From assembly GCA_016709765.1 (NCBI GenBank), contig JADJMD010000013.1, forward strand, positions 186,001-250,000: 64,000 bases of DNA, given 5' to 3'. The notes beneath the pieces were generated by a model. It was given only the letters and a program-made list of their open reading frames with translations, did not search any database and was not told where the DNA came from. The stretch is from Ignavibacteriales bacterium (GTDB lineage: Bacteria > Bacteroidota > Ignavibacteria > Ignavibacteriales > Ignavibacteriaceae). Made by a program: the position numbers and the translations under genes. This document shows, in pieces, positions 34,717-44,173 of the stretch. Numbering within the stretch: the stretch's first letter is position 1; every line of letters starts with the position of its first letter.

Positions 34717-36029
34717 ATGAACTAAAAACTAAATACGATGTAGTTGTAGCAGGAGCGGGAATTGCCGGAATAAGTGCCGCAGTTAAAGCAGCACGCGAGG
34801 ATGTTTCTGTTTTGTTGATAGAGCATTATGGTTTTGTTGGCGGTATGTCCACTGCGGGAATGGTCTCCCCTTTTATGAAACATTCTGTTAATGGTGAAAC
34901 TTTAGTTAGAGGAATATTTGAAGATATCGAAAATGAGATGCGAAATAGAAAAGGAATGATTGACAACGGTTTTTATGCTTCTTCATTTCGTGCTGCCGCA
35001 TTTAATCTTTTAAGCAATGCTGATTGTAATGTGCTTCTTCATTCTGAAATTCTTAAAGTAAATAGAATCAAAAATAAAATTGATTCACTTACAGTTCTGA
35101 TAAATGGCGTTGAATATATTGTTCGTGCTGAAGTATTTATTGATACTACGGGTGATGCTCAACTTCTTTATCTCGGAAATTTTCCTTTTGCAAAAGGTGA
35201 TGAAAAGACAGGTAAGCTACAGGCATTAACCTTGTTTTTCAGAATGATAAATATCGATATCAAAACTGTTACAGAATATGCAGAAGCAAATAAGGATAAT
35301 TTCTTTGATTGGATGGAATACGATTTTGATTTTTCAAAAATAATTTCGATAGCAGGATATTTTAACCAGGTAAAAAAAGCAATTCGCGAAGGGCGTTTGC
35401 AGGAAAATGTTCAATACATTTTCTTCACTACACTATCCGAATCAGGAGAAGGATCATTTAATACATCAAATATACTTGGTATTGATGCATCAACATCATT
35501 CAATTTGACTAAAGCAGAATTACTTGGGAGAAAACAGGTGACACAGGTCGTAAAATTACTGCAGGATGAAATTCCTGGATTTAAGAACTCGATTTTATTG
35601 GAAACTGCTGTTCAGGTTGGTGTTAGAGAAACTCGCAGAGCGATTGGTGATTATGCCGTGACAGGTGATGACATAAAGTTCGGGCATAAATTTGATGATG
35701 CTATTGCAAGAGCAGTATACGGAATTGATATCCATGGACAAAAAGATGAAGAAAGTAGAATGGAACACTTGCCGGAAGGACAATATTATGAAATTCCTTT
35801 GCGTGCTCTTATTGTAAAAGAAGCAGATAATCTTTTAGTTGCAGGAAGATGCATTTCATCAACAAGAGAAGGTCACAGCGCACTTCGTATTCAACCAACT
35901 TCTTCTGCTACTGGCGAAGCATGCGGTGCCTTGGCTGCATTAAGTGTAAAGAAAATTACATCAGTCAGACATATTGATTATTCCGATTTAGAGCAATTGA
36001 TAAAACATAATCTATCGAAAAAAATATGA
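34713..36029 (+). CDS. FAD-dependent oxidoreductase
   Basis: These 438 residues belong to the FAD-binding group with the FAD_oxidored layout: a Rossmann GAGIAGISAAVKA (about 14-26) followed by VLLIEHYGFVGGMSTAG, AEVFIDTTGDAQLLYLG (about 140-156), RETRRAIGDYAVTGDD near 308-323, and a C-terminal LLVAGRCISSTREGHSALRI that closes the FAD site. No signal peptide is visible, so it is cytosolic. Related proteins are common beside carbohydrate genes in Planctomycetes and Bacteroidota, mostly without a tested reaction. It overlaps nanE upstream and the phosphohexomutase downstream by 4 bases each. An oxidation of a sugar or sugar phosphate is the natural inference. Confidence 0.82.
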   Translation: MNELKTKYDVVVAGAGIAGISAAVKAAREDVSVLLIEHYGFVGGMSTAGMVSPFMKHSVNGETLVRGIFEDIENEMRNRKGMIDNGFYASSFRAAAFNLLSNADCNVLLHSEILKVNRIKNKIDSLTVLINGVEYIVRAEVFIDTTGDAQLLYLGNFPFAKGDEKTGKLQALTLFFRMINIDIKTVTEYAEANKDNFFDWMEYDFDFSKIISIAGYFNQVKKAIREGRLQENVQYIFFTTLSESGEGSFNTSNILGIDASTSFNLTKAELLGRKQVTQVVKLLQDEIPGFKNSILLETAVQVGVRETRRAIGDYAVTGDDIKFGHKFDDAIARAVYGIDIHGQKDEESRMEHLPEGQYYEIPLRALIVKEADNLLVAGRCISSTREGHSALRIQPTSSATGEACGALAALSVKKITSVRHIDYSDLEQLIKHNLSKKI

Positions 36030-37432
36030 GTATTATATTCGGTACAGACGGCTGGCGTGGTTTATTAGACCGTGAGGTTAACGATGAATCAGTTTCAATA
36101 GTTGCTCAAGCTTTTGCTGATTATAATAATCTAAAATTTTCTGAACCAAAAATTGCTATCGGTTACGATGGAAGAAGAAATTCAAAACGTTTTGCAAAAA
36201 TATTTGCAGAGATACTTTCCGGAAATGGAATAAAAGTTTCTTTATCAGATAGAGTTATTCCAACTCCAGTGCTTTCATATTTTGTAAAACATAGTAAACT
36301 AAGTTCCGGAGTAATGATAACCGCATCCCATAATCCTCCAGAATATAATGGAGTTAAGTTTAAAGCAGATTATGGCGGACCATTTCTGACTGAAGAAACT
36401 TTAGTTGTTGAAGGACTTATTGGAAAATCAATAGTTAAAAAAAGTCAAGATAGCATCAAGATGTTAAATTTAATTCTACCTTATGCTTCGGCAGTTGAGA
36501 ATCTAATTGATTTTGAAGCCATCAGAAGAGCCAGATTAACAATATTAATTGATTCTATGGGCGGTGCGGGTGCAGACTATTTAGAAAGAATTTTACTAGC
36601 TCATAATATTCCTGCCCAAACAGTTTTTCATCCGCCGGATGAAGATTTTTACGGTAGGTTAGCAGAGCCGATTGAAAAGAACCTTGAACCATTAAAAAAT
36701 GAGTTAAAGAATAATGGTTATTCTTTGGGATTGGCAACAGATGGTGATGCTGATCGTTTAGGAGTCATGCTTGATAATGGAGAATGGTTAAGTGCGCAGG
36801 AAACAATTTTGCTTCTTGCCGACTATGTTATCAACAAAAAACAATTCGATGGTAATATTATTAAAACTTCTTCTGTTACCGATAAACTCAAAACGCTCTT
36901 TGAAACAGATAAAAGAAAAGTTGTGGATGTTCAGGTTGGATTTAAATACATTACAGAAGAAATGATAAAATCGCAAGTTGTGTTTGGCTGCGAAGAGAGC
37001 GGCGGATTTGGTTATGGATTTCATATGCCTGAACGTGATGGGTTACTTTCTGCTTTGTTGATTATTGAAATGCTGGCAAACTCCGGTGATCAAAAATTAA
37101 GTGTGTCTGTAAATCATAAAAGAAAAGAGTTTGGACTGATTCATTATTCAAGAATCGATCTTAAATATGAAAAAGAAGATAGAATAAACAAACTTCCGGA
37201 TTTGTTTAATAGAAATACGAATAAGATAAATAACTTTAGTGTTAAGGATGTAAAAACTTTTTTAAGTAGTCGTGGAATTATAAACGGCATTAAATTAATT
37301 TTGGAAGGTGATAACCGCTGGCTTCTTTTACGTTCATCAGAAACAGAGCCGATCATTAGAATTTATGCTGAAGGACAAGGTGATGAAGAAGTAATTGAGC
37401 TACTGAAGTTTGGTAAGCAATTATTTGTATAA
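36026..37432 (+). CDS. Alpha-D-phosphohexomutase (phosphoglucomutase/phosphomannomutase family)
   Basis: The 468 residues contain all four active-site elements: the phosphoserine loop TASHNPPEYNGVK (Ser101), the metal loop TDGDADR (about 238-244), the sugar-binding CEESGGFGYG (about 326-335) and the phosphate-binding RSSETEPIIRIYAE (about 437-450). It moves phosphate between C1 and C6 of a hexose or N-acetylhexosamine. Its place directly behind nanE and before a GH94 phosphorylase gene fits conversion of a phosphorolysis product (sugar-1-P) to sugar-6-P. The precise sugar cannot be told from motifs. The gene overlaps the FAD oxidoreductase by 4 bases and is followed by an 85-base spacer filled with hairpin repeats. 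Confidence 0.9.
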   Translation: MSIIFGTDGWRGLLDREVNDESVSIVAQAFADYNNLKFSEPKIAIGYDGRRNSKRFAKIFAEILSGNGIKVSLSDRVIPTPVLSYFVKHSKLSSGVMITASHNPPEYNGVKFKADYGGPFLTEETLVVEGLIGKSIVKKSQDSIKMLNLILPYASAVENLIDFEAIRRARLTILIDSMGGAGADYLERILLAHNIPAQTVFHPPDEDFYGRLAEPIEKNLEPLKNELKNNGYSLGLATDGDADRLGVMLDNGEWLSAQETILLLADYVINKKQFDGNIIKTSSVTDKLKTLFETDKRKVVDVQVGFKYITEEMIKSQVVFGCEESGGFGYGFHMPERDGLLSALLIIEMLANSGDQKLSVSVNHKRKEFGLIHYSRIDLKYEKEDRINKLPDLFNRNTNKINNFSVKDVKTFLSSRGIINGIKLILEGDNRWLLLRSSETEPIIRIYAEGQGDEEVIELLKFGKQLFV

Positions 37433-37447
37433 GTAATTTTAAGAATC

Positions 37448-37468
37448 ATCCTGAACTTGTTTCAGGAT
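37448..37468. repeat. Hairpin dispersed repeat
   Basis: ATCCTGAA and TTCAGGAT form perfect 8-base arms around CTTGT. This is one of two neighbouring hairpins in the 85-base spacer between the phosphohexomutase and HAD genes. Neither is followed by a long T-run, so they are repeats and not clear terminators. Confidence 0.7.
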
Positions 37469-37487
37469 CCTACAATTAAACATGGAA

Positions 37488-37508
37488 ATTCCGAGACAAG
37501 TTCGGAAT
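37488..37508. repeat. Hairpin dispersed repeat
   Basis: ATTCCGA and TCGGAAT form 7-base arms, with the repeat-typical GACAAGTTCGGAATGACA. Upstream in-frame translation of it gives EIPRQVRNDN, a tell-tale repeat peptide. That is why the HAD gene start is placed after it. Confidence 0.7.
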
Positions 37509-37517
37509 GACAACGCT

Positions 37518-38897
37518 ATGAAAAAGAAATTTGCAGATAAAAAAGAAGCAAAGCAGCTTATCTCTAAACTCGGAGAAGACTTTGCTGTTGTAAAAAATCC
37601 GGGATTCATTCATCCTGATTATGAGCTCTATCCTCTTGCACTAAAAACCAAAAAACCTGTTGAAACATTAACCGCTACTGTTATGGATATGGATGGCACA
37701 ACAACAACAACTGAAGCACTATGTATTCATTCACTTGAATTTATGGTTAAAAAACTATCCGGACGAATGAAAAGGGATCACTGGAAAGGTTTGGACTCAG
37801 TTAAAGATTATCCTCATATAATTGGTAACAGTACAACAAAGCATGTTGAATACTTGATTGAGAAATATCAGAAGACATTTAAAAACAATTTAATCATAAA
37901 ATCATTTTTGTATGCCGCAGGATGGACAATAGTTTATGGTAAAGATACGAAAAGAAGAGAAGAAGTAATTCAGAATTTGAATGACCTAAATTGTTCTCAG
38001 CTTATTAATGATGAAAGACTTAAGAAATTAAATCCACTTACACTGCCGGATGATGAAGATGAAGAACAGCTAAGTGAATATTTCTATTCAAAGTATAAAT
38101 CGCAGATTAAAAAGTTCGATTTTAATTCTATAGTAAGAATTGGGATTGATGTTTATTATCAACGTTATCATGGAATTCTGGAAAGAATAAAACTTGGCGA
38201 AGGTAAATTTATTGCTGAAAATCTTTTCGGTGATCCGAACAAGCATCTAATAGAAGCAATGCCAGGAATTGAAATTTTTCTGCCGATGATAAAAGGTTTT
38301 ATCAAATCAAACGAAGATATTTATTTCGAACAGCTTCTGGTTGATTATGAATTTAAATCAGGTAAAAAATTTCCTGAGAAAAATATTGATATAGCAAGAA
38401 TATCATTTATTAAACTCTGCAAGTATTTTGTACAAAGTCCACTGAAAGTCGCAATTGTAACATCATCTATTTTTTATGAAGCTGATATCGTTTTAAGAGA
38501 AGTGTTTAAGATTATAATTTCAACATTAGATAGGATAATTCCTGTCTCTGATGATAAATTAAAAATACTTGAGAGGTTTAAAGACTACAAAAATTATTAT
38601 GATGCGGTTGTAACTGCGAGTGATTCAAATGAGATAAGATTGAAACCTCATCGCGATCTTTATAGCATTGCACTTTATAAATTAAATGTACCGAGAGAAA
38701 AGTTTAATCAGGTAATTGGTTTTGAAGACAGCGAAAGCGGGACAATTGCAATACGTGCGGCAGGAATTGGATTATCAATCGCTGTTCCGTTTGCTGAAAC
38801 AACTGGTCATAATCTTAAAGCAGCAACATATGTTTGCAAAGGAGGATTACCTGAAGTGATTTTAAAACATAATTTATTTTTGAAAGTTATATGTTAG
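37518..38897 (+). CDS. HAD-superfamily hydrolase, large, unknown substrate
   Basis: I place the start at ATG 37518 (MKKKFADKKEAKQ). An upstream ATG at 37482 would only add residues translated from a dispersed repeat. The 459 residues have HAD motif I VMDMDGTTTTTE (about 56-67), motif II AIVTSSI near 312, a lysine in RLKPHRDLY near 374, and motif IV-type GFEDSESGTIAIRAAGIG near 400-417. The fold spans more than twice a normal HAD phosphatase because a cap-like insertion of over 200 residues separates motifs I and II. Probable phosphatase or phosphomutase action on a sugar phosphate follows from its place between the phosphohexomutase and GH38 genes. It overlaps the GH38 gene by 7 bases. Confidence 0.78.
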   Translation: MKKKFADKKEAKQLISKLGEDFAVVKNPGFIHPDYELYPLALKTKKPVETLTATVMDMDGTTTTTEALCIHSLEFMVKKLSGRMKRDHWKGLDSVKDYPHIIGNSTTKHVEYLIEKYQKTFKNNLIIKSFLYAAGWTIVYGKDTKRREEVIQNLNDLNCSQLINDERLKKLNPLTLPDDEDEEQLSEYFYSKYKSQIKKFDFNSIVRIGIDVYYQRYHGILERIKLGEGKFIAENLFGDPNKHLIEAMPGIEIFLPMIKGFIKSNEDIYFEQLLVDYEFKSGKKFPEKNIDIARISFIKLCKYFVQSPLKVAIVTSSIFYEADIVLREVFKIIISTLDRIIPVSDDKLKILERFKDYKNYYDAVVTASDSNEIRLKPHRDLYSIALYKLNVPREKFNQVIGFEDSESGTIAIRAAGIGLSIAVPFAETTGHNLKAATYVCKGGLPEVILKHNLFLKVIC

Positions 38898-41662
38898 AAA
38901 AATATAAAGACAAAGTCTTCCACGTAATCTCTAATACTCATTGGGATCGAGAGTGGCGCTATCCATTCCAGCGCAACAGGCAAATGCTTGTTGATATGAT
39001 TGATAAAGTGCTTGATATTCTTGAAGCCGAACCAAAATACAGAGCATTTCATCTTGATAGTCAATCAATCGTTATAAAAGATTATCTTGAAATTCGCCCA
39101 CATAAAGAAAAACAAATAATAAAGTTTGTTAAGGAAAAAAGATTGTTCATTGGTCCTTGGTATGTATTACCTGAACAATTTCAGGTTGGCGGTGAAAATC
39201 TTATTCGTAATCTTCTGCTGGGACACAAAACTAGTAAACAATTTGGACGAGTTTCTAAAATCGGCTATTCACCTTTTTCATGGGGACAAATATCTCAGCT
39301 TCCTCAAATCTATAAAGAGTTCGGGATTGAACTGATAATGTTTTACCGTGGCATTAATTCCATCGATTCCCCCAAAGCAGAATTTCTATGGATTGGTGCT
39401 GATGGAACAGAAGCTGTGTCATCACGATTTTCAACAATGCCGAGATATAATTTTTACTTTTACATCTATCGCCCTGTCGTTCACAATGAATTCTTTTCTG
39501 ATGTTGAATACAAATGGTCAAATGGCGGAATTCCCTTTCATTTTTCTGATAAACAATTAGCTAAAGAAGATTATTTTATTATTGATTCTGCTAATGGGTA
39601 TTATCCTGAGAATATTAAACACCAGGTTGAAGCAATAATAAAAGATCAAGTAGATGATTTTACAACTCCACATGTAATTTGGATGGAAGGACACGATTCA
39701 AGCGGACCAAATGTTAAAACAGTAAAAATTATTGAGGACATTAAAAAGATTTTTCCTGATTTAAATGTTGTTCATTCAACTTTAGAAGATTATGCAAAAT
39801 TTTTATTTGAAAGTGTTGATGTTAAAACCCTGAAAAAAGTTTACGGGGAGAGAAGAAGCTCACAGTTTGATAAACGCAGCGGAAATATGTATGGCTACAC
39901 TACTTCAGCACGAATGTACCTTAAACAGAAAAATTTTGAAGCTGAAAAATGGACGCAATTTTATGCTGAGCCATTCAATGTATTTTCAGCTTTGGTTGGT
40001 AGAAATATTAATGATGCATATTTAGATAAAGCATGGGAATTAATAGTTCAAAATTCTTCTCACGATTCTATCGGTGGTTGTAGTCTTGATCAGATTCACG
40101 ACGATATGATGGATCGTTACAGGCAGGCAATTGAAATTTCAAAGGGAGTTTTTGAAAGATCAGTAAAACATATTGTTAAGAATCTTAATTTTCCAAATGC
40201 AAGTAATGAAAACATTTTTTTAGTTGCTTTCAATCCAAATAACTATTTAAGAAATGAAGTTACTGAGTGTTTTGTAGATATTCCGAAAGAATTTAATAAG
40301 AGTGATTTTAAGATTTTTGATCTGAATGGAAATGAAATTGAAAAACAAATAATTAAAATTGAACCTCATCAACCTGTTCTTGAACAATTGATCGATCGTC
40401 CGATGTACTTTGATATGATGAGATTCCATTGTTTGGTTGATCTGAAAAATATTCCTCAGTTTGGTTATAATGCTTTTTCTATAATCCCAGGTCAAAAGTC
40501 AAAAGTCAAAAGTCAAAAACTGGCTTATACAAAATCTCAATCGCTAACTCTTGAAAATGAATTTTTAAAAGTAAAAATAAATTCGAACGGAACATTTAAT
40601 CTTTTTGATAAAGAAAATAATAAAGAGTTTAAAGAACTTGGATATTTTTATGACGAGGGTGAGGCGGGACATGCCTGGGTGAATATCCCAACAAAACCAA
40701 TTATTACAACCTTAAAAAGTAAACCGAAAATAAAGCTTATTCAGAATGGTGAGCTAAGTGCAGTTATTAAAATCAGCCATATGATTAAACTTCCAATAAA
40801 TCTTTTAGAAAGAAAAAGGAAGAAGTATAAGACTGGTTCAGTAAATGTTGATTTATTTCTCTCGTTAAATAAGAATTCTAAAAGAGTTGAATTTAAAGTC
40901 GAATTGAATAATAAAGCTGAGAGCCATCGTCTAAGAATTATGTTTCCAACAAATCTTGATGCAAAATATCATTATGGTGAAGGACAGTTTGATGTGGTGA
41001 AAAGATCAGCTGAAAGACCGAATACAAAAGACTGGATTGAACAGCCGATGTATGATTTTCCATTACATCACTTCATTGATGTAAGTGATAAGAAAAACGG
41101 ATTAGCTGTTTTAGTAGATGGATTAAAAGAGTATGAACTTCTGAATGATAAGAAAAAAACTTTAGCTGTTACTCTGCTTCGAGGATTTGAATATATAATT
41201 ACTCCAAGTTCAAAACAGGATTACACTTATTTAAAGGGCAGTCAATGTTTAGGTAAATCATCTTATAAGTTGGCACTATATCCGCACAAGGGCGATTGGC
41301 AAAATGGAGAAGTTTATAAAGAAGCATTAAACTTTAATAATCCACTTAGTCTTGTTCAAACAGGAAAAGCAAAGGGTAAACTGCCGGCTGAAATGTCATT
41401 TATGAAAGTAAAGCCTAAAGAGCTTGTTTTTAGTGCTCTTAAAAAATCTGAAGATGGAAATGCTTTTGTGTTAAGAATTTATAATCCAACTGAAAACGAT
41501 ATTGAAGGTAAAGTTGAGTTAATCAAAAAACTCTCTAGAGTTGAGCAAGTAACATTGGGAGAGATTTATATTAAGGATATTAATTTAATTAATGAAAATA
41601 GCTTTCCTGTTTCATTGAATAAGAAAAAAATTGGGACTTATAAATTTAAGGATTTGATTTAA
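38891..41662 (+). CDS. GH38-family alpha-mannosidase-like protein with altered active site
   Basis: These 923 residues follow GH38: the N-terminal catalytic domain starts ISNTHWDREWRYPF (His17 and Asp19 being the usual zinc ligands), SSHDSIGGCSLDQIHDDM carries the next zinc His, and long beta domains follow. At the nucleophile site, bacterial members usually read GYxPDSFGHxxQLPQ. This protein reads GYSPFSWGQISQLPQ, so Phe129 stands where the catalytic, zinc-binding Asp is expected. It may use another mechanism, bind without cutting, or belong to a subgroup with different chemistry. No signal peptide is seen, so it is cytosolic. A four-unit 7-base tandem repeat lies inside the gene (40491-40518). 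It precedes the GH94 gene by 10 bases. Confidence 0.85.
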   Translation: MLEKYKDKVFHVISNTHWDREWRYPFQRNRQMLVDMIDKVLDILEAEPKYRAFHLDSQSIVIKDYLEIRPHKEKQIIKFVKEKRLFIGPWYVLPEQFQVGGENLIRNLLLGHKTSKQFGRVSKIGYSPFSWGQISQLPQIYKEFGIELIMFYRGINSIDSPKAEFLWIGADGTEAVSSRFSTMPRYNFYFYIYRPVVHNEFFSDVEYKWSNGGIPFHFSDKQLAKEDYFIIDSANGYYPENIKHQVEAIIKDQVDDFTTPHVIWMEGHDSSGPNVKTVKIIEDIKKIFPDLNVVHSTLEDYAKFLFESVDVKTLKKVYGERRSSQFDKRSGNMYGYTTSARMYLKQKNFEAEKWTQFYAEPFNVFSALVGRNINDAYLDKAWELIVQNSSHDSIGGCSLDQIHDDMMDRYRQAIEISKGVFERSVKHIVKNLNFPNASNENIFLVAFNPNNYLRNEVTECFVDIPKEFNKSDFKIFDLNGNEIEKQIIKIEPHQPVLEQLIDRPMYFDMMRFHCLVDLKNIPQFGYNAFSIIPGQKSKVKSQKLAYTKSQSLTLENEFLKVKINSNGTFNLFDKENNKEFKELGYFYDEGEAGHAWVNIPTKPIITTLKSKPKIKLIQNGELSAVIKISHMIKLPINLLERKRKKYKTGSVNVDLFLSLNKNSKRVEFKVELNNKAESHRLRIMFPTNLDAKYHYGEGQFDVVKRSAERPNTKDWIEQPMYDFPLHHFIDVSDKKNGLAVLVDGLKEYELLNDKKKTLAVTLLRGFEYIITPSSKQDYTYLKGSQCLGKSSYKLALYPHKGDWQNGEVYKEALNFNNPLSLVQTGKAKGKLPAEMSFMKVKPKELVFSALKKSEDGNAFVLRIYNPTENDIEGKVELIKKLSRVEQVTLGEIYIKDINLINENSFPVSLNKKKIGTYKFKDLI
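40491..40518 (+). repeat. 7-base tandem repeat, four units, inside the GH38 gene
   Basis: GTCAAAA is repeated four times without interruption and translates to QKSKVKSQK, a linker-like basic stretch. Seven is not a multiple of three, so loss or gain of a unit would shift the frame. Confidence 0.9.
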
Positions 41663-41672
41663 GGATTTAAGA

Positions 41673-44078
41673 ATGTTAAAAAATAAATATGGATATTTTT
41701 CAGCGGATGGAAGAGAATTTGTAATTACTGATCCGAGAACTCCGCGTCCCTGGTTTAATTATATGTGGAATGAAAATTATGCTGGTTTAATTTCTCACAC
41801 TGGCGGCGGATTCAGTTATCTAGAAACTCCACGTGATAACAGGCTGACCCGAATGCGTTATAACTGTCTTCCATGGGATCGTCCTGGAAGATATGTTATT
41901 GTAAAAGATACTCAATCAGGCAAGTACTGGTCTTTGAGCTGGGCACCTACAATTGAAAAAAAATACGATAAATACGAATGCAGACATGGACAGGGTTATA
42001 CTACAATTATCACCGAGAAAAATAAAATTCGAGGAGAGATTACGTACTTTGTACCAAATGATGTTGATGGTGAAATATGGAAAGTGAATCTCAAAAATCT
42101 TTCCAACAAAAAAAGAAAACTTGAGATATATTCTTTTACAGAATTATTAATGGGAAATGCGCTGAATGATATTATAAATCAGCCTAATGATAAACATTTT
42201 ACGGATATTAAGTTTGACAAGAAAAATGAGACTCTTGTTTGTACACGCCGATACTGGGTATTAAATAAAAAAGTTACTGTTGCGCAGCCCAACATAGATT
42301 GGAAATACAATTTACTTTTCACAACAACGCTGCCCGTTTCAGGTTTCGATGGGAGTCTTGATAATTTTATTGGCAAATGGAGATCAGAATCAAATCCAAT
42401 TTCTGTTGAAATCGGAAAAATGAGTAACACAGAAATTACAGCCGGTGATCCTGTTGCTGCTTTACAATCCAAGATTATTTTAGATAAAAAATCTGAAATT
42501 GATTTTGCGGTAATAATGTCTGTTATTCCAAAAGAAGAAAAGGATCCTTTCAAAGCTATTAAACTGAATGAACTCAAAAAAATTAAAAGCATTGATTTAA
42601 AACTTGAGAGATTAAAAAATAACTGGACAAATTATCTAAGTAACTTCAATGTAAAGTCACCGGATCAGAAGTTTAATTTATCGCTTAACATCTGGAATCA
42701 GTACCAGGCAGCAGTTACATTTGATATGGCTCGCAACTCAGGTTACTATCACGGTGGTTTGTTATTTGGTACCGGAATACGTGATCAATTTCAGGATATC
42801 CTTGGAATGGTTATTTCAAATCCTGATCAAGTAAGAAAAAGATTACTCAATGCTTTACGTTTTCAATTTAAAGATGGTTCAACACTTCATAATTATTTTA
42901 AGATTACGGAATGGGGCGAGAAGACTAATCACTCCGATACTCCCCTTTGGATTCCATTTGGTATTGTAGAATATCTTAATGAAACAGCTGACTTCTCTAT
43001 TCTTGATGAAGTTGTAAAATTTTATGATGAAGGCGAAGCAACTGTTTATAATCATATGAAACTTGCTGTTGATTTTGCTATTTCTGCTTGCACAGAAAGA
43101 GGTTTACCTAAAATTATGACCGGAGACTGGAATGACACACTCGATCACATTGGACCTAAAGGCAAGGGTGAAACAGTTTGGGGTGCTTTTTTTCTGGGCT
43201 ACATAATTAAAAAAACCTTTGAGCTGCTTGAGTATAAAAAAGATTTCTCTACTTTAGAACGATGGAAAGACAAGTACGAACAGCTTAGAAATGTAATTGA
43301 TGAAAAATGCTGGGATGGCAAGTGGTACTTAAGAGCTTTCCGGGATGATGGGAGCGAAATTGGATCAAATAAACATAAGCAGGGAAAGATCTTTGTAAAT
43401 GCCCAAAGCTGGTCTGTTATTTCAGGTCTAGCAGAAAGTGAAAAAGCAAAAAGTGCGATGAAATCCGGAAAGAAATTTTTAACAACCCCTTATGGAATGC
43501 AAATCGTTTATCCATCTTATACAGAAGTTGAGGATAATACAGGATTGATCAGTCGGTGTGTCCCTGGTAAAAAAGAAAACGGAGCAATTTTCAATCACGC
43601 TTCATCCTGGTTTGTCCTGGCTTCAATAATTAATGACGACACGGATTTTGCTTATGAGACTTATTCTAAAATGCTCCCAACAAATTCATCAAATAATATT
43701 GATAAGTACGAAGTGGAGCCTTATGTGTTTGCTGAATATATAACGAGTCCTGATCATAAAACAGAAAATCAGGCAAGCCATAGCTGGCTTACTGGAACTG
43801 CTGTCTGGATGCTTAGAATTGGAATGGATTACATTTGCGGGTTTAGAACATCATTAAAGGGATTAATTATTAATCCAAATATCCCTTCTAAATGGAAATC
43901 ATTTTCTGCCGAAAGGAATTTCAGAGGCAAAACAATTAAATTGAAGGTGGAAAATCCCACGGGAAAATATTCAGGAATTAAAATGATAGAAGTAAACCGA
44001 AACAGAGTTGAATCTAACTTCATTAATCCTGAGGATTTTTCTGAAAAAGAAATAAACGTAAGAATGATTTTAGGATAA
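41673..44078 (+). CDS. GH94-family glycoside phosphorylase (cellobiose/chitobiose-phosphorylase type)
   Basis: The 801 residues are the usual GH94 length. They begin MLKNKYGYFSADGREFVITD, a typical N-terminal beta domain, followed by TPRPWFNYMWNENY. The catalytic (alpha/alpha)6 barrel has LLFGTGIRDQFQDILG near 365-380, HNYFKITEWGEKTNHSD near 409-425, and MTGDWNDTLDHIG near 485-497 with the catalytic Asp. FNHASSWFVLA with the phosphate-binding-type His follows near 640. It would split a disaccharide with inorganic phosphate into sugar-1-phosphate and sugar. No signal peptide is present, so it is cytosolic. Beside nanE and a phosphohexomutase, an N-acetylhexosamine-1-P product is a good guess, since known members include chitobiose phosphorylase; cellobiose-type action is not excluded. 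Confidence 0.88.
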   Translation: MLKNKYGYFSADGREFVITDPRTPRPWFNYMWNENYAGLISHTGGGFSYLETPRDNRLTRMRYNCLPWDRPGRYVIVKDTQSGKYWSLSWAPTIEKKYDKYECRHGQGYTTIITEKNKIRGEITYFVPNDVDGEIWKVNLKNLSNKKRKLEIYSFTELLMGNALNDIINQPNDKHFTDIKFDKKNETLVCTRRYWVLNKKVTVAQPNIDWKYNLLFTTTLPVSGFDGSLDNFIGKWRSESNPISVEIGKMSNTEITAGDPVAALQSKIILDKKSEIDFAVIMSVIPKEEKDPFKAIKLNELKKIKSIDLKLERLKNNWTNYLSNFNVKSPDQKFNLSLNIWNQYQAAVTFDMARNSGYYHGGLLFGTGIRDQFQDILGMVISNPDQVRKRLLNALRFQFKDGSTLHNYFKITEWGEKTNHSDTPLWIPFGIVEYLNETADFSILDEVVKFYDEGEATVYNHMKLAVDFAISACTERGLPKIMTGDWNDTLDHIGPKGKGETVWGAFFLGYIIKKTFELLEYKKDFSTLERWKDKYEQLRNVIDEKCWDGKWYLRAFRDDGSEIGSNKHKQGKIFVNAQSWSVISGLAESEKAKSAMKSGKKFLTTPYGMQIVYPSYTEVEDNTGLISRCVPGKKENGAIFNHASSWFVLASIINDDTDFAYETYSKMLPTNSSNNIDKYEVEPYVFAEYITSPDHKTENQASHSWLTGTAVWMLRIGMDYICGFRTSLKGLIINPNIPSKWKSFSAERNFRGKTIKLKVENPTGKYSGIKMIEVNRNRVESNFINPEDFSEKEINVRMILG

Positions 44079-44087
44079 ATATTTAAT

Positions 44088-44153
44088 GTCTTTCCCGCGT
44101 TGGCTGGAATCTATTTTATAAATTAGTTGGATTTCCAATTTCGTGGGAATGAC
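44088..44153. repeat. Degenerate dispersed inverted repeat
   Basis: GTCTTTCCCGCG...GGAATC (44088-44111) is imperfectly complementary to GGATTTCC...GTGGGAATGAC (44129-44153). It is a decayed palindromic repeat filling the 95-base gap between the GH94 and phosphodiester-glycosidase genes, and may mark the operon end. Confidence 0.5.
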
Positions 44154-44173
44154 AAAACACTAAGGAGCGAATT

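Noticed and set aside
37482..37517. Upstream ATG as start of the HAD gene
   Set aside because: The extra residues are translated from a dispersed hairpin repeat; ATG at 37518 opens the conserved part.
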